From Vulcanimicrobiota bacterium (GTDB lineage: Bacteria > Vulcanimicrobiota > Vulcanimicrobiia > Vulcanimicrobiales > Vulcanimicrobiaceae), in the NCBI GenBank assembly GCA_019245275.1, contig JAFARW010000122.1, forward strand, positions 1 to 7,377: a DNA stretch of 7,377 bases. The letters run 5' to 3'. Position 1 is the first letter of the stretch. Each line of letters opens with the position of its first letter. The position numbers were made by a program, and so were the translations under genes. The notes below the pieces were generated by a model that searched no databases, had not been told where the DNA came from, and worked only from the letters and a program-made list of their open reading frames with translations. Shown here piece by piece: positions 1 through 5,691 of the stretch.

Positions 1-72
1 AAACGATGATGCGCCGGCGATATATCGCATTTAACTCCTCGAAGATACCGGAAGGCTGTCGATAGCAACACG
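1..72 (+). other. Left-edge leader of the 73-1506 gene, possibly with the tail of an upstream gene
   Basis: No complete gene fits here. Two plus-strand frames are open from the edge and then close. One stops with TAA at 32-34, the other with TAG at 63-65, only 7 bases before the ATG at 73. Either could be the last codons of an upstream gene, but the stretch is too short to choose. The frame of the 73-1506 gene has a TGA at 7-9 and no ATG, GTG or TTG between it and 73. A perfect 12-bp palindrome, GCGATATATCGC, lies at 17-28. The purine-rich GGAAGG at 50-55 is about 17 bases from the ATG, too far to be a standard ribosome binding site. Confidence 0.35.
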
Positions 73-1506
73 ATGGGCTGTACGGCATTTCAACCGAATC
101 TCACGGCTCGAGAGCAAGCGCGTTTCCTTTACGAAACGATTCCCCCCGGTCTTTTCAAAGTCGAAGACAGTGATGCGAAGGTACCGTGGCGCGTAGCTCC
201 CGAGCCGTTCGCATTGTCGCCCGTGACTTACGAGAAGATCCTGCGGATCGGCAACGATCTGCTCGCTTTCTATAAGGCGCTCAACGCGGTCTATATCCGA
301 AGCGCACGCGGCACCGCGCCGGGTTTCATCGCCGAGTACCTCGATCAAGGTAAGCCCGAACACATCGTCCGCCTCTCTCGACAGAATCGCTTCAAAGCTG
401 AATTGCCTGGCGTGATCCGGCCGGACTTGATCCTCACCGACGACGGCATGATTGCATCCGAACTCGATAGCGTCCCGGGCGGAATGGGATTCGTCGGAGC
501 GATGGCTGAGGCGTATTGCAAACTCGGCATGGAAAGCGTCGGCGGATCGTACGGCGTTCCTCAACGCTTCGGCGAAATGTTCAAGGCGCTGACGGGCTCT
601 GCAACGCCGACTGTGGCGGTGGTCGTTTCGGAAGAATCGCGCGACTACCGGCCGGAGATGAGCTGGCTTTGCGAAACTCTGCGTCGCGAAGAGATCCTCG
701 AAGCGTATCTCTGCGCGCCCCAAGACATCGTTTTCACCGAGGAAGCTCTTTTCGTTCGCTTGCCCGATGGACGCGAGCAAAAAATCGATGCGCTGTATCG
801 CAACTTCGAACTCTTTGATCTGCTGAACGTCCCAAAGCAAGAGTTGATGCTTTACGCTGCGCGCCACCAACGCGTGCGGATGACGCCGCCTCCGAAGGCG
901 CAGCTCGAGGAAAAATTGGCGTTCGCGCTGCTCCACAACCCGACGCTCACGAATCTTTGGAAAGCCGAACTCGGCAACGATGTGCTCCAACGCCTGCGAA
1001 CGCTCTTTCCGGAGACATGGGTAATCGATCCGCGACCGCTTCCGCCGCAGGCAGTTATTGCGGACTTGTCCGTTATGGGCGAGACCGTCAATGATTGGAT
1101 GCAGCTGCTTAAGGCGAGCAAAACCGAGCGCGACTTTGTCGTCAAGCCATCTGGATTCTCCGAGCTCGCTTGGGGATCGCGCGGCGTGCGTGTTGCAAAC
1201 GATTTGACGAAAGACGAGTGGGCTGCGACGCTACATGAAGCACTCGACCAGTACGCAAAAACTCCGCGAGTTCTACAGCGCTTTTACAAAGGGAAACGAA
1301 TCCAGCAGAGTTATTTCGATCCGCAAACCGATGAGATCAAGACGTTCGACGGGCGCGTGCGACTCTGCCCGTACTATTTCACCGTCAACGATCGCGTCGA
1401 GCTCGGCGGCATCCTCGCGACGGTTGCACCGGCAGATAAACGGCTAATCCACGGCATGACTGATGCAGTCATGGCGTCGTGCATTTTATCGGATAACGGA
1501 AACTAG
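73..1506 (+). CDS. Putative ATP-grasp-like protein of unknown substrate
   Basis: This is a 477-residue, probably cytoplasmic protein with no signal peptide or membrane segment. I do not recognise a named family. The C-terminal third reads like an ATP-grasp fold: DFVVKPSG (354-361) with a candidate nucleotide-binding lysine K358, a Gly/Ser-rich turn ending in RGV (370-372), VLQRFYKGKRI (400-410), then charged strands DGRVRLCPYYF (426-436). The middle has RPDLILTDDG (116-125) followed by ELDSVPGGMGF (130-140), and YRNFE (242-246). These recall the acidic, substrate-shaping segments of glutathionylspermidine-synthase-like or circularly permuted ATP-grasp ligases. If that is right, it joins a carboxylate to an amine using ATP; the substrate is unknown and the assignment is inference. 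The ATG at 73 is the only standard start in the open frame; no good Shine-Dalgarno precedes it. It converges on the 2153-1503 gene and its TAG overlaps that gene's stop, leaving no room for a terminator. It may be monocistronic or the last gene of a unit starting left of the window. Confidence 0.85.
   Translation: MGCTAFQPNLTAREQARFLYETIPPGLFKVEDSDAKVPWRVAPEPFALSPVTYEKILRIGNDLLAFYKALNAVYIRSARGTAPGFIAEYLDQGKPEHIVRLSRQNRFKAELPGVIRPDLILTDDGMIASELDSVPGGMGFVGAMAEAYCKLGMESVGGSYGVPQRFGEMFKALTGSATPTVAVVVSEESRDYRPEMSWLCETLRREEILEAYLCAPQDIVFTEEALFVRLPDGREQKIDALYRNFELFDLLNVPKQELMLYAARHQRVRMTPPPKAQLEEKLAFALLHNPTLTNLWKAELGNDVLQRLRTLFPETWVIDPRPLPPQAVIADLSVMGETVNDWMQLLKASKTERDFVVKPSGFSELAWGSRGVRVANDLTKDEWAATLHEALDQYAKTPRVLQRFYKGKRIQQSYFDPQTDEIKTFDGRVRLCPYYFTVNDRVELGGILATVAPADKRLIHGMTDAVMASCILSDNGN
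1503..1506. other. Shared CTAG of two convergent stop codons
   Basis: The palindrome CTAG carries the TAG stop of the plus-strand gene (1504-1506) and, on the opposite strand, the TAG stop of the minus-strand gene (1505-1503). The two coding regions therefore overlap tail to tail by 4 bases. No terminator can lie between them, so at least one transcript must run into the other gene as antisense RNA. Confidence 0.85.
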
Positions 1507-2153
1507 CGCCGCCGGACGATGCGGAGGTTTTGGCCCGGAACGTCGACCTCGTCGACGATCAGCGTATTCGGATCGTACCATTCAACAAACGGCGTTTCAC
1601 CCTCGAATGAAAGACTGGTGTCCGGTGCGGGCAATGTTGCCGGGCGTTGCGGCGAGACACCGTGCAAGACGCTCAAGAACGCTTGTGAGCCGACCGCCGG
1701 AACCAGCGCGGTCGTATCGGCGTCTTTCCACGCCCGCATCTGAGCCGGCAATATCAGAAAGCCGGCCATCGACGCGTTGTCCAAAATGATGAAGCTCTTA
1801 CTGCTTCCGCCGAGTTGAAACGTCCGTTTGTCGGTTCCGGCGGTGACCGTCGCGGTGCGACCGTCAAATGAAGTCTCCATCTGCATCGAGTCTTCTTGCA
1901 CCTTGTACGACGACGTGTACGTGACCGGAATCAAATTCGGGGTCAGAAGCAGCGTCGCATTCGAGCGCGTATCGCCGTTTGAAAGATGCGACGTGCTCGC
2001 CTCCGTGATCTTGAAGCCTTGCGCTTCATTGCTCAGCGTCACAGCCGTTCCGCCGACGGAGCCTTTGCCGATAAAGGCTTCATAGCGATATGTGCCGGGC
2101 GGCGGGGTCACCGCTGCGCTGTCGATCGCTAGAGTCATAATTAGCCCGAGCAT
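1503..2153 (-). CDS. Hypothetical beta-rich, possibly exported protein
   Basis: This 216-residue protein belongs to no family I can name. The first 15 residues are hydrophobic (MLGLIMTLAI, then DSAAV) and could be a short signal sequence, but they have no basic n-region, so export is uncertain. A second in-frame ATG at 2138 is an alternative start. From about residue 20 the chain alternates hydrophobic and Ser/Thr/Gly residues (for example 35-50, 64-84, 92-116), as expected for a beta-sandwich or barrel. That pattern is loosely like LolA-fold or DUF3108-like envelope proteins. A Pro-rich linker (166-178) precedes an acidic strand pair and a basic RIVRRR end. There is no cysteine and no obvious catalytic motif. 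It starts 5 bases after the stop of the aminotransferase gene, so it is probably co-transcribed with it and phoU. No clear Shine-Dalgarno is seen, consistent with translational coupling. Its stop TAG shares CTAG with the opposing gene. Confidence 0.75.
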   Translation of the reverse strand: MLGLIMTLAIDSAAVTPPPGTYRYEAFIGKGSVGGTAVTLSNEAQGFKITEASTSHLSNGDTRSNATLLLTPNLIPVTYTSSYKVQEDSMQMETSFDGRTATVTAGTDKRTFQLGGSSKSFIILDNASMAGFLILPAQMRAWKDADTTALVPAVGSQAFLSVLHGVSPQRPATLPAPDTSLSFEGETPFVEWYDPNTLIVDEVDVPGQNLRIVRRR

Positions 2154-2158
2154 CGGAC

Positions 2159-3304
2159 TTACGTTGCCGCCGCGAGCGGCGTTGCTTCGCTTACGGCTGT
2201 CAAGAGATCGTCGATTTCTCGTTCGGTGTTGTAGCCGTGGGGCGAGACTCTAACGCCGTTCGTACGATAGGTGGTAATAATTTTCTCTTTCTGCAAAATT
2301 CTGCCCAGCTCGATCGGATCGTGCTGCGGTAACTTGAACGTCACGATGGCCGACGAAGTTTCGGGACTCCGGTCGCTTGCGATCTCAGCGCCCATTCTCT
2401 GCAAACCGTCGCACAGCCGATCCGTCAACTCCAAGACGTGCTCCGCGATCCGACGTCCCGGCGCGGCGAGCACTTCGATCGCTTTCGCTAGCGAGAGCGC
2501 GCCGACAAAATTAACCGTTCCGCCCTCGAATCGCGAGGCATCATTGACCGGCGCTTGCTCGTAATTCAGAAAATCCCACAGATTTGCCGCCGAGCGCCAT
2601 CCCGGGGCAGCTAATCGTAACCGGTCGATCAGCGCCTTACGAACGTAGAGAAAACTGACGCCTTGCAGCGCCATCAGCCACTTCGCCCCGCCGGCGTAAA
2701 CAGCGTCGACACCGGTTGAGCGCACGTCGAGCGGAAAGGCGCCGAGCGACTGCATCACGTCGACACACAAGAGTGCCCCGTGGTCGTGGGCGACTTCTGC
2801 CAGCCCAGCCAAATCATGGCGATAGCCGTCCATAAAACTGACCCAACTGACCGTGACGACCCGCGTTCGCTTCGATATGTGCTTGCGCAGCACGTCCGGA
2901 GTTAATCGCTCGCGTTCCGTTTCGATCAGGCGGACCTTGGCGCCAAGATCGCGGCACGCAAGCCATGGGTAGGCATTCGAAGGAAACTCGTTGTCGCCCA
3001 GGATGATTTCGTCGCCCGGCTCCCACCGCAATCCGGCCGCGATCGCATTTGCGCCGTCCGCGCTATTGCGTAGAACCGCGATTTCTTCAGCATCCGCGCC
3101 GATGAAACGTGCGATCTCGGAGCGGTACTCCGTCAACCGTAGATCGTACGGCCAGACGCCCACGATTCCGGTCGTCGCATGCGCATCGACGAACTCAATG
3201 ATCGCATCGCGCACCGGTATCGGCAAGATCCCTACGGCGGCGTGATTGAGATAATTGAAATGTTCGGTAACCGGAAAGAGGGCACGATCGAGGGGTGTCT
3301 TCAA
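2159..3304 (-). CDS. Class V PLP-dependent aminotransferase (cysteine desulfurase/isopenicillin-N-epimerase-like)
   Basis: This is a cytosolic fold-type I PLP enzyme of about 381 residues, normal for the family. Numbered from the TTG at 3304, visible features are the N-terminal FNYLNHAAVG (16-25), RNSADGANAIA (79-89) near the phosphate-binding region, and CVDVMQSLG (180-188), whose Asp182 should bind the pyridine nitrogen. Next come GGAKWLM (205-211) with Lys208 as the Schiff-base lysine, FEGGTVNF (259-266), and RVSPHGYNTE (352-361), whose arginine should bind the substrate carboxylate. Family members act as cysteine desulfurases, selenocysteine lyases, epimerases or transaminases; the substrate cannot be read here. 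No desulfurase-type active-site cysteine loop is evident, so I avoid calling it NifS or SufS. The start is uncertain. TTG at 3304 overlaps the phoU stop as TTGA, with GAAGG 13 bases upstream. Another in-frame TTG at 3331 adds nine residues but has no visible Shine-Dalgarno. It is the middle gene of the minus-strand run. Confidence 0.9.
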   Translation of the reverse strand: MKTPLDRALFPVTEHFNYLNHAAVGILPIPVRDAIIEFVDAHATTGIVGVWPYDLRLTEYRSEIARFIGADAEEIAVLRNSADGANAIAAGLRWEPGDEIILGDNEFPSNAYPWLACRDLGAKVRLIETERERLTPDVLRKHISKRTRVVTVSWVSFMDGYRHDLAGLAEVAHDHGALLCVDVMQSLGAFPLDVRSTGVDAVYAGGAKWLMALQGVSFLYVRKALIDRLRLAAPGWRSAANLWDFLNYEQAPVNDASRFEGGTVNFVGALSLAKAIEVLAAPGRRIAEHVLELTDRLCDGLQRMGAEIASDRSPETSSAIVTFKLPQHDPIELGRILQKEKIITTYRTNGVRVSPHGYNTEREIDDLLTAVSEATPLAAAT

Positions 3305-3933
3305 GCGCCGATCATGACCTTCGTATGCCAAGCGATGTTTTGCGCTCGGTCCCCGACGCGTTCGAGCGCTGCTAGGACAAACAGCATCCGCGTTCCCGCG
3401 CGCACAAGCGCTGGATCCGCCTGCATCTCTTCACGCAACGCTTTGATGCCACGTTTGTAAAGTTTATCGACTACGTCGTCGCTTTCGATCACGCGTTCCG
3501 CCAACTTGTCATCTTCGTCCGTGTAGGCGCGCATTGCATCGACGAGCATCGCGTGCGCGGCACCGCCGATGTGATCGATCTCGACTTTGGCCGGACGTAG
3601 CGGAACATCCGCCAGTTTGATTGCGTTCTTCGCGATCTCGACTGCGTAGTCGCCGACGCGCTCGAGGTCCGTCGCAATCTCCAGCATCGCCGCGATCGCG
3701 CGTAGCTCTCCCGCGACCGGTTGCTGCTTCCAGATCAGCTCGATGCACGATGCCTCAATCTTTCGCCGCAGGTCATCGACGCCGTCATCACCGGCAACGA
3801 CGCGCGCGCCGCCCGAAGCGTCGCGCTTCTCCAACGCTTCAACCGCCGTCTGAATCGCATCGGCGACAAGCGCGCCGAGCCGTACGACATCGAGACGTGT
3901 TGCTTCAAGAGCTGAGTGGTAAGCCGTTCGCAT
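3301..3933 (-). CDS. phoU: PhoU-family phosphate transport/signalling regulator
   Basis: This is a 210-residue, all-helical cytoplasmic protein built of two homologous three-helix halves, the usual PhoU length. Each half has the conserved metal-binding helix: DLERVGDYAVEIAKN (89-103) and ALERVGDRAQNIAWHT (189-204). PhoU proteins bind metal clusters through these Glu/Asp residues. They link the Pst phosphate transporter to the PhoR sensor kinase, repressing the Pho response when phosphate is ample. No pstSCAB, phoR or phoB gene lies in the window, so this copy is either detached from its transporter or a paralogue with another partner. The ATG at 3933 is set by homology (MRTAYHSALEATR fits the family N-terminus) and lies 6 bases after a strong -10 box, so its mRNA is probably leaderless. 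The stop TGA overlaps a TTG start of the aminotransferase gene. It is the first gene of a probable three-gene operon. Confidence 0.93.
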   Translation of the reverse strand: MRTAYHSALEATRLDVVRLGALVADAIQTAVEALEKRDASGGARVVAGDDGVDDLRRKIEASCIELIWKQQPVAGELRAIAAMLEIATDLERVGDYAVEIAKNAIKLADVPLRPAKVEIDHIGGAAHAMLVDAMRAYTDEDDKLAERVIESDDVVDKLYKRGIKALREEMQADPALVRAGTRMLFVLAALERVGDRAQNIAWHTKVMIGA

Positions 3934-3939
3934 CCATTA

Positions 3940-3968
3940 AGTATAGCAACGCCGAAAGGGGGCGGCAA
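3940..3968 (-). promoter_or_regulatory. Sigma70-type promoter of phoU, predicted leaderless
   Basis: On the minus strand, TTGCCG (3968-3963, 4 of 6 matches to TTGACA) is followed by a 17-base spacer and TATACT (3945-3940, 5 of 6 matches to TATAAT). Six bases, TAATGG, separate the -10 box from the phoU ATG. The expected transcription start, 7 bases after the hexamer, is then the A of the start codon. No Shine-Dalgarno can exist on such an mRNA. The spacing and both hexamers are seen in the sequence; promoter activity is inferred. Confidence 0.7.
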
Positions 3969-3979
3969 CCCAGCGGCAG

Positions 3980-3984
3980 TAAGG
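3980..3984 (+). promoter_or_regulatory. Ribosome binding site of the 3-hydroxybutyryl-CoA dehydrogenase gene
   Basis: TAAGG lies 7 bases before the ATG at 3992, separated by a run of six T and one C. This spacing is canonical and supports the chosen start. I could not find a convincing plus-strand promoter in the 58-bp gap. TATAGC at 3942-3947 is the best -10-like string, but it lacks a matching -35. Confidence 0.65.
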
Positions 3985-3991
3985 TTTTTTC

Positions 3992-4849
3992 ATGACAGAG
4001 ATCCGCAAAGTCGGTGTGTGCGGCGCGGGCTTGATGGGAAACGGCATCGCGCAGACATGCGCGGTTGGCGGTTTTGATGTTGCACTGATGGAGATCGCCG
4101 ACGCTCCCTTGCAGAAAGGAATGGCAAGCATCGCGAAATCCCTCGATAAGTTCGTCGAGAAGGAGAAACTTTCACGCAGCGACCGCGACGCCGCTTTTGG
4201 TCGCATCGCCGCCACGACTTCATTAACGGACCTTAAGGATTGCGATCTCATAATCGAGGCGATTATCGAGAACGTGGACGCGAAGGTGAAGCTGTTCAAG
4301 CAGCTGGATGATCTGTTAGGCGCCGAGGCAATCCTTTGCTCGAACACCTCGAGCTTGTGCATCATCGAAATTGCTGCCGCCACGAAGCGCCCGGATCGCG
4401 TCGCCGGCCTGCACTTCTTCAACCCCGTGCCGATCATGAAGCTCGTGGAGGTCGTGAAGACGATCGCGACCAGTCAAGCGACGATCGATGCACTTTATGA
4501 ATTTGCGCGCCGCCTTGGCAAGGAGCCGATCCTCGCCAAAGATACGCCGGGATTCATCGTCAATCGGCTGCTGGTGCCGTATTTGCTGTATGCGATCCGC
4601 GTGTACGAAGAAGGCTTGGCAACGCGCGAAGACATCGACAAAGGGATGAAACTCGGATGCGGTTATCCGATGGGGCCACTCGAGTTGCTGGATTTCGTGG
4701 GCCTCGATACAACCTACTACATCGCTCAAATCATGTTCGACGAATTCAAGGACCCGCTGATGGCGCCGCCGACGCTGCTCAAACGGATGGTGCTCGCGGG
4801 ACAGTACGGGCGAAAATCTGGGAAAGGCTTCTATGACTACGGCGGCTAG
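3992..4849 (+). CDS. hbd: 3-hydroxybutyryl-CoA dehydrogenase (3-hydroxyacyl-CoA dehydrogenase family)
   Basis: This enzyme interconverts 3-hydroxyacyl-CoA and 3-oxoacyl-CoA with a nicotinamide cofactor, probably acting on (S)-3-hydroxybutyryl-CoA in the cytosol. The 285 residues match single-domain Hbd/PaaH proteins rather than the fused FadB/FadJ. The N-terminal Rossmann domain shows VGVCGAGLMGNGIA (7-20) with the GxGxxG loop. Acidic Glu34 ends the second strand (VALMEI), suggesting NAD rather than NADP. SNTSSL is at 117-122. The catalytic dyad is His141 in LHFFNPVPIMKLVEVV (140-155) with Glu153. The C-terminal dimer domain begins at DTPGFIVNRLL (184-194) and contains GCGYPMGPLELLDFVGLD (222-239). 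It ends in GRKSGKGFYDYGG, the usual C-terminal motif, so the gene is complete. Its last 17 bases overlap the crotonase gene, indicating co-transcription. It is divergent from phoU over 58 bp. paaH is an equally possible name. Confidence 0.95.
   Translation: MTEIRKVGVCGAGLMGNGIAQTCAVGGFDVALMEIADAPLQKGMASIAKSLDKFVEKEKLSRSDRDAAFGRIAATTSLTDLKDCDLIIEAIIENVDAKVKLFKQLDDLLGAEAILCSNTSSLCIIEIAAATKRPDRVAGLHFFNPVPIMKLVEVVKTIATSQATIDALYEFARRLGKEPILAKDTPGFIVNRLLVPYLLYAIRVYEEGLATREDIDKGMKLGCGYPMGPLELLDFVGLDTTYYIAQIMFDEFKDPLMAPPTLLKRMVLAGQYGRKSGKGFYDYGG
4821..4827 (+). promoter_or_regulatory. Ribosome binding site of the crotonase gene, inside the dehydrogenase gene
   Basis: GGAAAGG ends 5 bases before the ATG at 4833. 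It encodes the GKG of the dehydrogenase tail at the same time. It decides the crotonase start and makes re-initiation by terminating ribosomes likely. Confidence 0.6.
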
Positions 4850-5639
4850 CGCTACGACGTTTGAAACGATTCTCGTCGAACGCGACGAGCACGTCGCAAC
4901 GGTCACGCTCAATCGGCCGAAGGTTCTTAATGCTCTGAATGCCCAGCTGCTCGGCGAATTACGAACGGCACTGGAGCAGCTCGAAGTCGACGAGCAGATT
5001 CGGGCGATCGTGATCACAGGCGCAGGCGATCGCGCATTCGCGGCCGGAGCCGACATCGGCGAACTCAACGCAATCGAGAATGCGCTCGAAGGCGCTGCGA
5101 AAGCAAAGTACGGGCAAGATCTGACGCTCTTCATCGAACACATGCGAACGCCGGTGATCATGGCGATCAACGGATTCGCGCTTGGTGGCGGTTGCGAGCT
5201 TGCAATGGCAGGCGATATTCGGATTGCGGGTGAGAACGCGAAGTTTGGACAGCCAGAAGTCAACTTGGGATTGATCCCTGGCTACGGCGGGTCGCAGCGC
5301 ACGACGCGTCTCGTCGGCAAGGGCTTCGCGATGTTTCTGTGCCTAAGCGGTGACACGATCGACGCCCAAATGGCGCTGCAAGTCGGCCTCGTTGAGAGAG
5401 TCGTTGCGCGTGACGACCTACTGCCGGCGGCCGTCAAACTCGCAAAGACAATTGCAAGCAAAGCGCCGCTCGCGATTCAGGCATGCAAACGTGTGATCAA
5501 CGAAGGCGCACATCTGCCGCTCGCCGATGCGCTTTCACTCGAAGCGCTCAACTTCGGCACGCTCGTGACGACGGAAGATTTTCGCGAAGGGACGAGCGCA
5601 TTTCTCGAAAAGCGCCCGCCCAACTGGAAAGGCAAGTAA
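4833..5639 (+). CDS. Enoyl-CoA hydratase/crotonase
   Basis: This enzyme hydrates 2-enoyl-CoA (such as crotonyl-CoA) to (S)-3-hydroxyacyl-CoA, the step beside the dehydrogenase encoded just upstream. The 268 residues are typical for a single-domain, probably hexameric crotonase. Seen in order: TVTLNRPKVLNALN (23-36), then RAFAAGADIGEL (67-78), an oxyanion-hole and CoA-binding segment. FALGGGCELAMAGD (115-128) carries the second oxyanion glycine and catalytic Glu122. FGQPEVNLGLIPGYGG (138-153) carries the second catalytic Glu142. The C-terminus reads DFREGTSAFLEKRPPNWKGK (249-268). Having both glutamates argues for a true hydratase rather than an isomerase or dehalogenase branch. Chain-length preference cannot be read. 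The ATG overlaps the previous gene by 17 bases. The stop is followed at once by a palindromic repeat and the convergent thioredoxin-like gene. Common symbols are crt, echA or paaF; none can be chosen safely. Confidence 0.95.
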   Translation: MTTAASATTFETILVERDEHVATVTLNRPKVLNALNAQLLGELRTALEQLEVDEQIRAIVITGAGDRAFAAGADIGELNAIENALEGAAKAKYGQDLTLFIEHMRTPVIMAINGFALGGGCELAMAGDIRIAGENAKFGQPEVNLGLIPGYGGSQRTTRLVGKGFAMFLCLSGDTIDAQMALQVGLVERVVARDDLLPAAVKLAKTIASKAPLAIQACKRVINEGAHLPLADALSLEALNFGTLVTTEDFREGTSAFLEKRPPNWKGK

Positions 5640-5643
5640 CTGT

Positions 5644-5690
5644 CACCCTGAGCTCAGCCTGCACTGAGCTGGTCGAAGTGTCGAAGGGCC
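5644..5690. repeat. Nested palindromic intergenic repeat between convergent genes
   Basis: The repeat fills nearly all of the 52-bp gap between two convergent stops. An outer hairpin pairs CCCTGAG (5646-5652) with CGAAGGG (5682-5688). An inner one pairs CACTGAG (5662-5668) with CGAAGTG (5674-5680) around the loop CTGGT. Both arms have the same design: four outer Watson-Crick pairs, two tandem G.A mismatches, then a closing G-C. An alternative fold is the perfect 7-bp stem AGCTCAG/CTGAGCT (5651-5657 with 5664-5670) with a CCTGCA loop. From general knowledge, strings like CTTCGACAAGCTCAGGG are widespread intergenic repeats in many bacterial genomes, and this looks like a compound copy. It may act as a bidirectional terminator or 3' end protector; no T-tract is present. 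Confidence 0.6.
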
Positions 5691-5691
5691 C

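Noticed and set aside
31..990. A 319-codon open frame on the minus strand.
   Set aside because: It lies wholly antisense to the 73-1506 gene, gives an Arg/His-rich composition with no family motif, and is explained by codon bias of the real gene.
3937..4437. A 166-codon minus-strand open frame that would extend upstream of phoU.
   Set aside because: It is antisense to the dehydrogenase N-terminus, which has the Rossmann motif, and runs through the phoU promoter region.
4316..5263. A 315-codon minus-strand open frame across the dehydrogenase/crotonase junction.
   Set aside because: Both sense genes have complete catalytic motifs throughout this stretch. The antisense translation is low-complexity Ser/Arg-rich and resembles no family.
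5640..5691. A classical rho-independent terminator in the convergent gap.
   Set aside because: The hairpins contain G.A mismatches and no T-tract follows on either strand, so I call it a repeat and only suggest a termination role.
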